This document shows positions 1 to 9,309 of a stretch of 64,000 nt of DNA, piece by piece. This stretch comes from Sulfitobacter noctilucicola (GTDB lineage Bacteria; Pseudomonadota; Alphaproteobacteria; Rhodobacterales; Rhodobacteraceae), in NCBI RefSeq assembly GCF_000622385.1, contig NZ_JASD01000001.1:31003-95002 (forward strand). Direction: 5' to 3'. Each line of letters opens with the position of its first letter. Positions within the stretch are counted from its first letter, which is position 1. The notes below the pieces were generated by a model. That model was not told the DNA's origin. It saw only the letters and a program-made list of their open reading frames with translations, and searched no databases. The position numbers were made by a program, and so were the translations under genes.

Positions 1-166
1 ACCCTTTGACGAATGCGGTCTGTTAGCGCTTAAACAGTAGCGTAAGTCAGGGGCCGCGATTTGACCATATGCTCCCTGCCCCGCTTTTAAAAAGGACGGC
101 TTGGCACATGCGCCCGCCAGCGCCTATCGTGGTGACAGCAAATGATACTCAGGCGGAGCGGCTGAC

Positions 167-1132
167 ATGACGAAAATACTTATTTTGGGCGGTGGCGGGA
201 TGATCGGCCAGAAACTGGCACGCCGGATTGTCGACCATGACATCTTCCCGGCCGCCGATGTAACTTTGTTTGACCGCGCCTTCCCCCCCGCTGGCGTGCC
301 TGCGAAAACCGTCGTCGGTGATATATCCGATCCCGCCACTGCCCGCATGCTTGCTGCCGAAAGGCCCGATGTCGTCTTCCACCTTGCTGCCGTAGTATCC
401 GGTCAGGCCGAGACCGAATTTGAACTAGGCTGGAACGTCAATATGATGGCGATATGGCACCTTCTCAGCGCTTTGCGCAGCGAACATCTGGCGTCAGGAA
501 GCAGCTACCGTCCGCGCCTTGTCTTTACATCCTCCATCGCCGTCTTCGGCGGCCCCTACCCCGACAAGATCGGCGATGATTTCCTGTCCGCCCCGCAAAC
601 CAGTTATGGCGCGCAAAAGGCAGCCTGTGAAATGATGGTCGGAGATTTCAGCCGCAAAGGTTTCATTGACGGTCTGTCTCTGCGCCTCCCCACAATCTGC
701 GTACGCCCCGGCAAAGCGAACGCCGCCGCGTCTTCGTTCTTCTCAGGCATCATTCGTGAACCATTAAACGGCGTCGAAGCCGTGCTTCCGGTGGCCGATA
801 CCGTGCGCAACGTCCACGCCAGCCCGCGTGCCGCAGCGCGATTTTTGACCCATGCGGCCAAGTTAGACACTGATCTTCTAGAAGGAAGGCGCGCGCTCAA
901 CCTGCCCGGCTTCAGCTGCACCGTGGCCGAACAAATCGAAGCATTGCGCCGCGTGGCAGGTCAGGACGTCGTCGATCTCGTCAAACATGTTCCCGATCCC
1001 GCCATCATGGCGATCGTCAACACCTGGCCGCAAGACTTCGCCCCCGACCGTGCACTATCGCTCGGCTTTGAGGCCGAAAGCAGCTTCGACGAGATCATCC
1101 GTGTCTACATAGAAGACGATCTGACAGGCTGA
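167..1132 (+). CDS. denD: D-erythronate dehydrogenase-like NAD-dependent epimerase/dehydratase
   Basis: A 321-residue extended short-chain dehydrogenase of the NAD-dependent epimerase/dehydratase family. The N-terminal glycine motif GGGGMIG (residues 8-14) binds NAD, the TSS serine pair lies near residue 122, and the catalytic Tyr147 and Lys151 sit in SYGAQK. The stretches around VFGGPYPDKIGDDF and LPTICVRPGKANAAAS match what I know of DenD, which oxidises D-erythronate at C2 in four-carbon acid sugar catabolism. No partner genes of that pathway (kinase, isomerase, decarboxylase) lie in view, though they could be left of the window. The start follows an AGGCGGAGCGG stretch. It is convergent with the gamma-glutamyltransferase gene. 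The family is certain; the substrate is inferred from similarity. Confidence 0.85.
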   Translation: MTKILILGGGGMIGQKLARRIVDHDIFPAADVTLFDRAFPPAGVPAKTVVGDISDPATARMLAAERPDVVFHLAAVVSGQAETEFELGWNVNMMAIWHLLSALRSEHLASGSSYRPRLVFTSSIAVFGGPYPDKIGDDFLSAPQTSYGAQKAACEMMVGDFSRKGFIDGLSLRLPTICVRPGKANAAASSFFSGIIREPLNGVEAVLPVADTVRNVHASPRAAARFLTHAAKLDTDLLEGRRALNLPGFSCTVAEQIEALRRVAGQDVVDLVKHVPDPAIMAIVNTWPQDFAPDRALSLGFEAESSFDEIIRVYIEDDLTG

Positions 1133-1170
1133 AGCCCAACCAACCAAGCACGATACTTAGTGCGGCAGGC

Positions 1171-2760
1171 TCAATACCCCATCGCGCAACCGTCTTTGCG
1201 TGGATCAGAGCCTGCAATCAGCACACCGTTCTCGTGGTCAATCTCGATGATTTGCCCGCCACCATGCGGTGACTTGGTAAAGCCAACTTTGTGACCCTTC
1301 GCCGCCAACCCGTCCAGCACATCCTGTCCCAGCGTCGGCTCAATCTCCAACACCTCGTCAGGACGCCAGAACGCGCGTGGACTGTCCAGCGCCTCCTGCG
1401 GATCCATGCCGAAATCGACCATGTTGGTTATCACATGCGCATGGCCCGTCGGCTGGTACTGCCCCCCCATGACGCCAAAGCAATACTTGGGCTTGTCGCC
1501 CTGCATCGCCATCGCGGGAATGATCGTATGCAACGGCCGCTTGCCGCCCTCAATCGTGTTTGGATGTCCCGGCAAAACCCGGAAACCCGCACCACGGTTC
1601 TGCAGGGTAATCCCCGTCTTATCTGTCACAATGCCGGAACCGAACCCCTTGAAAACCGAGTTGATGAGCGACACAGCCATGCCGTCACGATCGACACAGG
1701 ACAGATAGATCGTATCGCTTTGGAAATTCGGATCGGCGGATGGCAATTCTGCATTCCGCTTTGACGCATCAATCGTCGCCGCCAACCCTTTGGCCCACGC
1801 TTTATCAATCAACGCCTGCACATCGGCACCCATGGTCGCCGGATCGCCCACATGCGCATCCCGAATGGCGTAACCGATACGCGACGCCTCGATCTCCAGA
1901 TGGAACCGCTCAACCCCATGCGGATCAAGCGCGGACAAATCGAACAGCTCCAGCATATTCAGGATAATCTGCGCCGTGATGCCAGTGCCATTCGGCGGCA
2001 GCTCTGCCAGATCAATTCCGCGATACGCGGCGCTTACCGGCGTACAGGGATCAGCGCTGTGACCTGCCAGATCTTCCTCGGTCATAACGCCGCCGCGCGC
2101 ACGCAACTCTGCCACGATATCGGCCGCAACCGCGCCCTCATAGAACCCTTTGGCCCCCTGCGCCGCGATGGTCTTCAACGTGGCCGCAAGCGCAGGCAGC
2201 TTGTGAATGCTTCCCATCTTGGGCGCCGTCCCACCAACCAGATAATGCTGGCCCCCTGCCCCCTGAGCAGTCAGTTTGGGTACACATTCCGTCCAATCGC
2301 TCCAGACACGGGGATAAACGACAAAACCATGCTCCGCTGCGGCAATCGCAGGCTGCAAGGCTTCTTCCATGCCAATGGTACCATGGGATGCCAACAGGCT
2401 TTCCCAACACTTCACAACACCCGGAACCGTTACTGCATGCGGGCTGGCATCATCCATCTCGGACCAGCCCTGACCCATCAGCATTTCGGTCGACAACGCC
2501 GCCGCCGCACGCCCCGAGGAGTTCAAACCATAAAGCGCCTGTCCCGGCTTTGAGATCAGCGCGAAACCATCCCCGCCGATTGCTGTCATCGCCGGCTCGA
2601 CCACCGCAAGAACCGCCGCCGCAGTCACGCCTGCATCTACCGCATTACCGCCCCGCTTGAGCACATCAAGACCGGCTTGTGTCGCCAGAGGGTGCGACGT
2701 GGCCAATGCACCGTTTGCAGCATAAATCGGAGAGCGTTTGGGGTCGTGAAAGTCGCGCAT
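1171..2760 (-). CDS. ggt: Gamma-glutamyltransferase family protein
   Basis: A 529-residue Ntn-hydrolase of the gamma-glutamyltranspeptidase family, close to the usual family length. These proenzymes cut themselves before a threonine that becomes the nucleophile of the small subunit; here this is Thr350 in QSDTIYLS, followed by the expected VDRDGMAVSLINS stretch. The N-terminal half has the typical GNAVDAGVTAAA and GGDGFALI segments. No secretion signal is evident, so it may act in the cytoplasm, unlike periplasmic GGT. It could hydrolyse glutathione or gamma-glutamyl amides. It is a single gene with no operon partner, followed leftward by a short spacer to denD. A link to the gamma-glutamyl chemistry suggested at 45-49 kb is possible but not shown. 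Confidence 0.9.
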   Translation of the reverse strand: MRDFHDPKRSPIYAANGALATSHPLATQAGLDVLKRGGNAVDAGVTAAAVLAVVEPAMTAIGGDGFALISKPGQALYGLNSSGRAAAALSTEMLMGQGWSEMDDASPHAVTVPGVVKCWESLLASHGTIGMEEALQPAIAAAEHGFVVYPRVWSDWTECVPKLTAQGAGGQHYLVGGTAPKMGSIHKLPALAATLKTIAAQGAKGFYEGAVAADIVAELRARGGVMTEEDLAGHSADPCTPVSAAYRGIDLAELPPNGTGITAQIILNMLELFDLSALDPHGVERFHLEIEASRIGYAIRDAHVGDPATMGADVQALIDKAWAKGLAATIDASKRNAELPSADPNFQSDTIYLSCVDRDGMAVSLINSVFKGFGSGIVTDKTGITLQNRGAGFRVLPGHPNTIEGGKRPLHTIIPAMAMQGDKPKYCFGVMGGQYQPTGHAHVITNMVDFGMDPQEALDSPRAFWRPDEVLEIEPTLGQDVLDGLAAKGHKVGFTKSPHGGGQIIEIDHENGVLIAGSDPRKDGCAMGY

Positions 2761-2864
2761 GATAGGATGTCCTTTTATTTTAAGGTCAAACTAGCCTGTC
2801 TTTCAGACGAAAACAGTAACAGAAAGAAAAAAGGTTCATTTTCTTTTGTATTCAGACACTTAAC

Positions 2865-3539
2865 TCAATCAAAGCCTATAAATGTTGCCACGTCATCTAC
2901 GTCACGGCGGGTCGAAACGACTCCGTTCGCGGCAAAATCTTCATCAGGCCAACCAAGTGCCACACAGGTCATAATCACTTCGCTGTCAGGAATGTTCGCA
3001 TGCTCGCGCACGACGGGGGATTGCATGATCCCCTGCCCGTTGATCACCGCGCCAAGGCCCCGCGACCAGGCGGCCAGCACCAGACCATAGGTGACTGCCC
3101 CCAGATCGAAATGCGCAATCGTGCCGCCATCCAGTGATTTGTCAAAGGTCACCACGATAGAAACCGGTGCGTCGAACTGTCGAAAGCCCCGCATGACCCA
3201 ATCCTGACGCCGCTCTTTATCCTCCCGCTCGATCCCCATTGCCGCAAAAAGCTGTTTGGCGATACCGACCTGACGGTCGCGGTGTGGCCCCTCATACGCA
3301 CCGTGATCGACGATCTCGCGGACCGGCGGCACACCCGACATCATGCGTGTTGAGTTGCCTTCCCGCACGTTCTCCAACGGCTCCCCTGTCAGCACGTGCA
3401 AATGCCAAGGCTGTGTGTTCATTGAAGACGGGGCGCGGTTGGCCAGTGCGATGATTTCCTCCAGCAGCGCACGTGGCACCGGCTTGTCCTGAAACCCGCG
3501 GATCGACCGCCGTTCCTGCATCGCTTGATCTAGGTTCAT
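2865..3539 (-). CDS. Nitroreductase family protein
   Basis: A flavin-dependent oxidoreductase of the nitroreductase family. The open frame extends to 3629, but I place the start at 3539 (MNLDQAMQERRS), because family similarity begins there and an AAGAGAG stretch precedes it. This gives 224 residues, normal for the family. The N-terminal RRSIRGF motif and RAPSSMNTQPWHLHV are the usual FMN-binding elements; the C-terminal VALGWPDED motif is also typical. The substrate cannot be predicted. It lies downstream of parB on the same strand after about 100 bases and may be read through from the partition operon, though nothing suggests a role in plasmid maintenance. Confidence 0.88.
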   Translation of the reverse strand: MNLDQAMQERRSIRGFQDKPVPRALLEEIIALANRAPSSMNTQPWHLHVLTGEPLENVREGNSTRMMSGVPPVREIVDHGAYEGPHRDRQVGIAKQLFAAMGIEREDKERRQDWVMRGFRQFDAPVSIVVTFDKSLDGGTIAHFDLGAVTYGLVLAAWSRGLGAVINGQGIMQSPVVREHANIPDSEVIMTCVALGWPDEDFAANGVVSTRRDVDDVATFIGFD

Positions 3540-3636
3540 TTTTTCAGGCTCTCTTTTGTAGGTTTCCCCGAAGCTAGCCTTTGGCTGTTTTTCGCGCCAG
3601 CCCTGCACACTGGAATGACGCGCCGTCACAAAAGCG

Positions 3637-4728
3637 TCACGACCCGCCCTTCTCCAGTTTCTCCTGAATGTCGCGCATCAGCATTTCCATCAGCCCGTCA
3701 GACACACCTTTGCCGCTGAAGCGAATGACATACCCGCTGCTGTCGCTTTCCTTGCGCATCGTGACGCCGGTCGATGTGTGTAGTGTGTCAGTTCCGGACC
3801 AGCCCGGTTTGGGCAAGGCGACGCGCGGTCGGCCGCCCCTTTTGGGATCAGTGGTCGCGTCGCCCTGCTCCGACAGAACAGCATCAATCAGCGCCCATTC
3901 GTTTTTGGCATCTGCGGCTGTTTGGGCGCCCAGAACCTCGCGCAATCGCGGCTCTGCACCTGCCCGTAATCCTTGCGCCAGACGCAATCCGTCCTTTTCG
4001 CGCAGAGCTTCCGGGAAATGCAGCAGATCGCCCAGCAATTCAAAGATCATCGCAAAGGACCGTATCTTGCTACGTTTCGCTTTCGACGCGGCAGCGAACA
4101 TCTCAGCTACGGCAGCTTCGGTGTTCGCAAAAGCCCCCTGCTGTGCGGCGATTGCGGCAATCCTGCCCCTCTCAAAGTGGCTCAGGTCCTGCCGGATTTC
4201 GTTTTCCTCAACCATCGCAACAAACGCACCGCCCATTTGGTCGGGGTCACGGACAACGGCGTTTATACGAGCAAGCTTTTCATGCCCGCCACGGGCATAG
4301 AGGTTCTGTTGTGCCACAAGCCTGCGATAGCCCGACAACAGACCGTAGCGTTTAGCATTTGTTGAACCTTTGACCTCATAAACTTCGATCGGCAAACGGA
4401 CGCCATGAAGACTGATGGAATACTCAAGCTCTTCCAACGCTTCCTTGTCCAACACCGTGCGGTCCCGGGGAATTGAAACCGGTTCAATCTCATCAAGCGC
4501 GATTTGCCGGATCACCCTGCCCTGCTCTTCCGCATCGCGGTAGGCCGCCGCCTGCGCTTCGTCCCGCCGCTGGTCAGGAGTGCCAGATTCAAACGCGTCA
4601 GCCGTATCTGCCGCAACCTGCGCAATCGGAGCGCCAAGGTGCTTCATTGGGGTTTCGCGGCGAAACTCCGCCTCGATCCTGTTCATGTCTTCGGCCGACG
4701 GGGCCTCCAGCTTACGTCTCTTTGCCAT
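3637..4728 (-). CDS. parB: ParB-family partition protein
   Basis: A plasmid partition protein that would bind a centromere-like site and stimulate the ParA ATPase. The start is placed at 4728 (MAKRRKLEAPS), because AAGGAGG lies just upstream; the open frame reaches 4755. The 363-residue protein has the N-terminal ParB domain with ISLHGVRLPIEVY and LLSGYRRLVAQQ, followed by VEENEIRQDLSHFERG and a helix-turn-helix region around QGAFANTEAAVAEMF. The C-terminal third is basic and probably holds the dimerisation segment. It overlaps the end of parA by 17 bases, so the two are translationally coupled. Its DNA site is not proven; the palindromes in the parA-rep spacer are candidates. Confidence 0.9.
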   Translation of the reverse strand: MAKRRKLEAPSAEDMNRIEAEFRRETPMKHLGAPIAQVAADTADAFESGTPDQRRDEAQAAAYRDAEEQGRVIRQIALDEIEPVSIPRDRTVLDKEALEELEYSISLHGVRLPIEVYEVKGSTNAKRYGLLSGYRRLVAQQNLYARGGHEKLARINAVVRDPDQMGGAFVAMVEENEIRQDLSHFERGRIAAIAAQQGAFANTEAAVAEMFAAASKAKRSKIRSFAMIFELLGDLLHFPEALREKDGLRLAQGLRAGAEPRLREVLGAQTAADAKNEWALIDAVLSEQGDATTDPKRGGRPRVALPKPGWSGTDTLHTSTGVTMRKESDSSGYVIRFSGKGVSDGLMEMLMRDIQEKLEKGGS

Positions 4729-6112
4729 CCTCAGCCTCCTTCTTCGCCGCCTCAAGGTCCCGCCACCACGTCCCCAGCAAGACTTCCTTCACTTCCGCCC
4801 ACGTCCGGTCAAAGGCTTCACGGCCCCGCACATAGGTATCACGGTTGAACTCCCGATAGTCCGCCTCGTAAATTCCGTTCACCTGCTCACCTGCCTGCCC
4901 GACCATCGCCGTAATTTCCTGCCGGTAGGTGGTCATGAAATCACCGAAGTAGGCCTGAATGACATTTGCCAAATCGGTCTGCTGGCTGGCGTCAAACCGG
5001 GTTATCAAGGCGCGTACAGCATCCCATTCAAACTTCATTTCAGGCAGCCCGTCCTGCCGCCTTATCCGGTTCTCACCCTCTTCGATGCTGGCAAATGTGG
5101 AATAGAGCATGTCGAAAAAGCGACCCGTCGAGTCGAACTCAAGAAAGGATGCACCCAAGGGGACCAACAGAATATCCGCCGCGGCCAGGGCGTTAATCGT
5201 GAGATAGCCGAGGGCAGGCGGCGTATCGATCAGAACGATGTCGTATTCGTCGAGGATACCTTCGGATTCCAGTGCATTGGTCAAAGCATCCCAAAGGGGC
5301 CAGGACCGGACCTGCATACGCCAGACAGGGACCTGAAATTCGGCCCAGTAGAGGTTCAATTGGGCCCCAATCAGATCAATATTGGGCCAGTGGGTTTCTT
5401 GGATGAGGTTTCGCGGCGAAACCTGCAAGCTTTCGGTCAGGGTTTCGTCGAATGGCAGCTCTACCGCACCGCGCGCACGTCGAACGGTATTTTCACTTTG
5501 TAGATGCCGCGCGAAATCCTTTGCCATCAAAGGGAACGCAGTCGACCATTCATCGGGTACTGTACCGCCCATGATGGACGTGAGCGATCCTTGGGAATCG
5601 AGATCGATAACCAGAACCTTGTAGCCATCCAATGCGGCGGACATGGCAAGGTGTGCGCAGGTCGATGTTTTGCCCACACCGCCTTTGAAATTGGCAACAG
5701 ATACAACTTTCGCTGGAAGCCCTTCCGGCCGCCACGATTTGTACTGCTTGTTCGATGCACCTTCAGTCGCAAAATGTTCACGAAGTATCAGAACTTCCGA
5801 AAGCGTGAACCACTTGCTGCCTGCTTCACCCGTTCCCTGAGGAAGGTCAGGATGGGACTTGAGTACCCGCCGTAGATGCGCCGGAGCCACATCTATCAGG
5901 TACCGGCAGATTTCCCAGGTCGAGAACCTACGCAGATGCTTTTTGCCGTCAGGGGAATATCCACGCTTTGCCAGATCATCACGGCCCTTCGCAGCGAAAG
6001 CTGCGGCTTTCGCGAATCGCGCCGTGTCGATAGGATCAGACAAACCGGCCGCCGCTTTTGCGGGATCGATGTTGAAGTAGGGCGGGGGAGGGGGTTTGGG
6101 TGTAGAAGCCAT
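4712..6112 (-). CDS. parA: ParA-family partition ATPase with N-terminal helix-turn-helix region
   Basis: A 466-residue partition ATPase, long for ParA because of an N-terminal region. Residues about 62-112 (FSTWEICRYLIDVAPAHLRR and WFTLSEVLILREHF) resemble a MerR-like helix-turn-helix, typical of type Ia ParA proteins that also repress their own operon. The deviant Walker A motif KGGVGKTS is at residues 143-150, and a Walker B-like VLIDTPPAL follows in the second half. The protein would position plasmid copies together with ParB. The gene is divergent from rep across a 519-base spacer that should contain the promoters of both and probably the origin. A proline-rich stretch lies at the extreme N-terminus. 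Confidence 0.92.
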   Translation of the reverse strand: MASTPKPPPPPYFNIDPAKAAAGLSDPIDTARFAKAAAFAAKGRDDLAKRGYSPDGKKHLRRFSTWEICRYLIDVAPAHLRRVLKSHPDLPQGTGEAGSKWFTLSEVLILREHFATEGASNKQYKSWRPEGLPAKVVSVANFKGGVGKTSTCAHLAMSAALDGYKVLVIDLDSQGSLTSIMGGTVPDEWSTAFPLMAKDFARHLQSENTVRRARGAVELPFDETLTESLQVSPRNLIQETHWPNIDLIGAQLNLYWAEFQVPVWRMQVRSWPLWDALTNALESEGILDEYDIVLIDTPPALGYLTINALAAADILLVPLGASFLEFDSTGRFFDMLYSTFASIEEGENRIRRQDGLPEMKFEWDAVRALITRFDASQQTDLANVIQAYFGDFMTTYRQEITAMVGQAGEQVNGIYEADYREFNRDTYVRGREAFDRTWAEVKEVLLGTWWRDLEAAKKEAEDGKET

Positions 6113-6258
6113 AAATCCTCAATCATGTGCGCGTCTTTTGCGGCTATCGCCTGTTTTATGACACATCGTATCTTTGATGTTAATCTGGAATGAGCAAACT
6201 CAGTCTTTTCCATAAGATTCTTAACGAGACCACACAGACATATTGTAAGAATCTATGA

Positions 6259-6271
6259 GTTCTTTAAGAAC
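6259..6271. repeat. Perfect odd-length palindrome, candidate partition or ParA operator site
   Basis: GTTCTT-T-AAGAAC reads as a perfect palindrome around one central base. Related TTCTTA/TAAGAA pairs lie just to its left (6213-6222 and 6246-6255), so the site is part of a small cluster in the parA-proximal half of the spacer. The position suits either autoregulation by ParA or a ParB-bound centromere; the sequence alone cannot decide. Confidence 0.45.
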
Positions 6272-6384
6272 TTTGCAGCTGAAAAAATCATTCTAAGCAG
6301 TGGATTACGCGATTTTGGGGTCCTGAATACGGTACGAAAGGTCACCAAACGCAGGACGAAAAGGACCCGTTTACAGTTTCAAGA

Positions 6385-6428
6385 GTACCGATTCGCGGGT
6401 TGAACCGTACCGATCTGCGGTTTCACGC
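6385..6428 (+). repeat. Pair of 22-bp iteron-like direct repeats
   Basis: Two adjacent units both begin GTACCGAT (6385 and 6407) and continue with a G-rich CGCGGGTT or TGCGGTTT segment; the start-to-start distance is exactly 22 bases. More degenerate units can be aligned at 6363 and 6341 at the same spacing. A 22-base period, about two helical turns, is usual for iterons bound by Rep_3-family initiators, and the rep gene starts about 200 bases downstream. Confidence 0.5.
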
Positions 6429-6631
6429 AAAATAGGCTCTCAAAGCTTCCTGTTAGAGCCTTATAGCTGTCGATGGCAAAACGGTGATCCCGTAAATTGG
6501 CACCTTTCGTCTGGCCTGTGACGCTGAAGGGCTCCTGCATATAGGTACCTAGAGGACGCTTGCTTGCGGGTGCCTTTTCGCGCATGGTGGTTCCATAGAC
6601 TGGATAAAAATCCAGCGGGCAGGACGGTGAC

Positions 6632-7843
6632 ATGGCAGTACAGCAAAAAGATCGTTTCAGTGATATACCCAAAGACAAGCTGACCGGCGTTCTGAGGCGC
6701 GGGTCGGTCAAAAAACATGTTGCTGCGATCCATGTGTCGGGAAAGCTGTCCCTCCTCCAGCGGAAACTGAGCAATGTTCTGTTGCTAAACGCCTATGACA
6801 CTCTGACCACGTCCCAAGTGCATATGATTGATGCCCGGACGCTGTGCCTGATGATTGGATACAACTCCAATGATATGGACACGCTCAAGGCGTCTCTGCG
6901 CGGCCTCGCAGAGACTGTTGCCGAATGGGATATGCTGGATGACCAAGGGCAACAGGAATGGGGTGTTTCCAGCTTGTTGAGCTATGCCAAGCTGAAAGGT
7001 GGTGTCTGTGAATATGCCTATTCACCAGCGCTGGCCGCAAAACTGAATGACCCCAAGGTATTTGCCCTGATCAATTTGAATATTCAGCGGCGGTTCACCA
7101 GTGGGCACGCATTGGCGCTGTATGAAAACTGCTATCGCTTTGTGCGCACGGGAAGCACGGGCTGGTGGTCGCTTGACCTGTTCCGCCGACTGATGGGGGT
7201 GGAGGACAGCGAGTATTACGCAGTGTACAAACATCTCAACGCGAAGATTATCAAGCCGGCTGTGGCAGAGGTGAACAAGACCTCGAACATCGTGGTGGTG
7301 CCGGAGATCCGCAAACGTGGTCGGGCAGTCACAGATATCCGGTTCAGGATTTCAGAGAACCCGCAGCTTGCGATCCTTGATCTGGACGACGGGGCAGGGG
7401 TGCGCCGGTCTGATGTCTATGCCCGTCTTCGCGCATTGGGGGTCAGCGATCGTCTGGCGCGGCAATGGATTGCTGAGCATGGAGAGGATCATCTTGCAGG
7501 CAAGATTGCCTATGTCGGCAAACAGCGCGATGTTAAAAATCCGGTCGGATATCTGTCAGCAGCGTTGCGCGAGGATTATGCGGAGGAGGCGGCGACGGCG
7601 CCTGTCTCTTCGCAAAGGGCACGTATTCTGGAGCGGGTGCGTGACCTTGTGGCGGCGCGCACGCCGACGCAAAGGGACGCGGATCGCAGGTTGTTTATGT
7701 CGATGATCGAGGATGATGCGGCGAGGGCCGACTTTGAGCGCCATGGCTGGATGTCCGCGCTTAATACAGTCTCTATTAAGGGGTTCTGGCAGGAAATGGT
7801 TCCGGACAGCTTTGCTGATCTGGGGGATGATGTTCAGGGCTAA
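6632..7843 (+). CDS. repB: Replication initiator protein, Rep_3 / RepB type
   Basis: A 403-residue plasmid replication initiator. The N-terminal part (LSLLQRKLSNVLLLNAYD, then MIDARTLCLMIGYNSNDMDTLK) and the following winged-helix-like segment ending SGHALALYENCYRFV match the Rep_3-type initiators found on Roseobacter-group plasmids with the parAB arrangement seen here. A second winged-helix unit follows (WWSLDLFRRLMGVEDSEYY). The protein would bind the iterons just upstream and open the origin. The C-terminal 100 residues are less characteristic. The gene is divergent from parA, and its presence makes a plasmid or chromid origin for the window the simplest reading. The exact compatibility group cannot be assigned from sequence reading alone. 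Confidence 0.85.
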   Translation: MAVQQKDRFSDIPKDKLTGVLRRGSVKKHVAAIHVSGKLSLLQRKLSNVLLLNAYDTLTTSQVHMIDARTLCLMIGYNSNDMDTLKASLRGLAETVAEWDMLDDQGQQEWGVSSLLSYAKLKGGVCEYAYSPALAAKLNDPKVFALINLNIQRRFTSGHALALYENCYRFVRTGSTGWWSLDLFRRLMGVEDSEYYAVYKHLNAKIIKPAVAEVNKTSNIVVVPEIRKRGRAVTDIRFRISENPQLAILDLDDGAGVRRSDVYARLRALGVSDRLARQWIAEHGEDHLAGKIAYVGKQRDVKNPVGYLSAALREDYAEEAATAPVSSQRARILERVRDLVAARTPTQRDADRRLFMSMIEDDAARADFERHGWMSALNTVSIKGFWQEMVPDSFADLGDDVQG

Positions 7844-7879
7844 CAGACCACCGTTGCTTGGATCTCGGTGCCCTGAAAT

Positions 7880-9280
7880 TCACGCAGTGGCGCTGTTTGA
7901 AAGAATGCGGGGGATGTTGCCCACAGCGGCCTTTGCTGCCGGTCCAAACCGCGAGAGCATATCCACCATTTCCTTGTCAGACGGATCGTAGCCGAACATC
8001 AGATGGTTCATCGCTTGCAATCGCGTCTTGTCCATCCAGTCTTTGACGGGGGGCACCTTGGACCAGGCACCCTGGTTCATCATCGCGGGCAACATTTCTG
8101 CAATGTACTGCGCAGGTGTATCGTGAAAATTCACGGTATGAGTACAGGCTGCACGTATTGCATCATCGGGCACCTTCGCCTCGAGAAAAGCTATGAGGGC
8201 GGCGCCGAACAGGGGCTGGAACGGGCGGATCAGGTTAAGATTGATTGTGTCGCCGTCAAAGACCGGAGGCTGGGCACCCATGACAACCCCCGCTGTTGCG
8301 GTGCAATCTATGAAAAGAGAGTTGTCGGGCAAATCGGCGGTGCCCTCTTTCAAGGTCATCTTGCCGTTTTCGATATGCGTGACATGACCCATGCGCACCA
8401 CGTTCTTGATAGTGGACAGCATGCTGATCTCGCGCGGGGAGGCAACGGCGGCATGAAATTTGGTTGGCGTGATGGCGGTGTCTATGCGGTGCCAGACGCC
8501 GCGCGCTTCCATCGCGGCGCAGTATTCATCAACAGTAGAGACTGATCCGAGCGTTTCCAATTCCCCCAGAAATGCGCCGACGACGGTGCTGAACAAGGCG
8601 GGATGGTTCAGAATGTGTTCGCGGTTGAACAACCAGTAGTCATTGGGACGGACCCAAGTGATTTTATCGGGATCGACACCTTGTTCCAGAAGCCAGACAG
8701 CGGCATCCATGCCGGTTTTGCCCGCGCCGATGACTGTGAAGTGATCGTGGTTTGCGGCACATGCCGGCAGATCGTTGATCGGGATCAGCGTCGCGTCAGT
8801 GGCGATGTCAAACTTCGGCGTATGGGTCGCCGGGATGCTGCCCATGTCGCCCCATCTGCCAGCATGGACGATCTTTTTGGCCACATTGATTTGTGTTTCT
8901 TTGCCGGTGACGAGGTGACGCACCAGACCGTCACCCAGATGTTCGGACATACGAAAGTACGTCACGCGGCCGGTGGGCAGGTAGGTGTTTTCCATCAGAT
9001 CGTGGAAGTAATGGAGGATCTCGGACTTGGTCGACAGCTCGTAATGAGGGGCGAGGTGGTCTTGATCCGCGGTACGCTTTGGCCCGAGCCGCCGCGAGTT
9101 CACGCCATAGAAGCTGGCGGACTGGTGCAAGCGCACGAAAGGATAAGCGTCGTTCCAGTGACCACCGGGCGCATCCCGCCGGTCGACGATTGTGACTGTT
9201 GCATCGGTTTCGGCAAGCAGTACGTCCAGAAAAGACAGGGCGGTCGCCCCCGCGCCAGAGATCAGATAGTCGGTTTGCAT
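7880..9280 (-). CDS. FAD/NAD(P)-binding monooxygenase-like protein
   Basis: A 466-residue flavoprotein. The start is placed at 9280 (MQTDYLISGAGATALSF); the frame is open to 9340, but similarity begins at this dinucleotide-binding motif and AAAGGACG lies upstream. The first Rossmann motif is GAGATA near residue 9, followed by VDRRDAPGGHWNDAYPFVRLHQ, which resembles the FAD-binding region of flavin-containing and Baeyer-Villiger-type monooxygenases. A second nucleotide-binding motif, VIGAGKTGMDAA, lies mid-protein. Such proteins hydroxylate or oxygenate soft nucleophiles or ketones, but many have unknown substrates. It is followed on the same strand by a MaoC hydratase and an MDR reductase upstream, with gaps of about 10-30 bases, so all three may be one transcript. 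Confidence 0.75.
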   Translation of the reverse strand: MQTDYLISGAGATALSFLDVLLAETDATVTIVDRRDAPGGHWNDAYPFVRLHQSASFYGVNSRRLGPKRTADQDHLAPHYELSTKSEILHYFHDLMENTYLPTGRVTYFRMSEHLGDGLVRHLVTGKETQINVAKKIVHAGRWGDMGSIPATHTPKFDIATDATLIPINDLPACAANHDHFTVIGAGKTGMDAAVWLLEQGVDPDKITWVRPNDYWLFNREHILNHPALFSTVVGAFLGELETLGSVSTVDEYCAAMEARGVWHRIDTAITPTKFHAAVASPREISMLSTIKNVVRMGHVTHIENGKMTLKEGTADLPDNSLFIDCTATAGVVMGAQPPVFDGDTINLNLIRPFQPLFGAALIAFLEAKVPDDAIRAACTHTVNFHDTPAQYIAEMLPAMMNQGAWSKVPPVKDWMDKTRLQAMNHLMFGYDPSDKEMVDMLSRFGPAAKAAVGNIPRILSNSATA

Positions 9281-9309
9281 GGGGGCGTCCTTTTGTTGTT
9301 GGTGCGCGC

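Larger units (their letters stand above)
6113..6631. other. Putative origin and divergent promoter region between parA and rep
   Basis: A 519-base stretch without a convincing gene, between divergent parA and rep. The half next to parA is AT-rich and has inverted repeats (AAGATTCTTA near 6213-6222 and TAAGAATCTA near 6246-6255, plus a 13-base palindrome at 6259-6271). The middle has two direct repeats spaced 22 bases apart (6385 and 6407), with weaker copies at the same spacing to their left. A 9-base inverted pair, ACGAAAGGT (6334) and ACCTTTCGT (6502), brackets them. Iterons next to a Rep_3 gene are the usual origin design, so I infer that oriV and the partition or operator sites lie here. 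Confidence 0.6.

Noticed and set aside
24..39. TGTTAGCGCTTAAACA near the left edge, like a LacI-family operator.
   Set aside because: The AGCGCT centre is symmetric but the flanks are offset by two bases, and no LacI gene is in view; too weak to report as a site.
1291..2660. Several long plus-strand open frames (up to 233 codons) opposite the gamma-glutamyltransferase gene.
   Set aside because: They are antisense to a clear enzyme gene, have no ribosome sites or recognisable domains, and reflect the codon bias of the opposite strand.
3611..3626. CTGCACACTGGAAT-like stretch before the nitroreductase as a further IclR site.
   Set aside because: Only part of one arm and the centre match; the other arm is absent.
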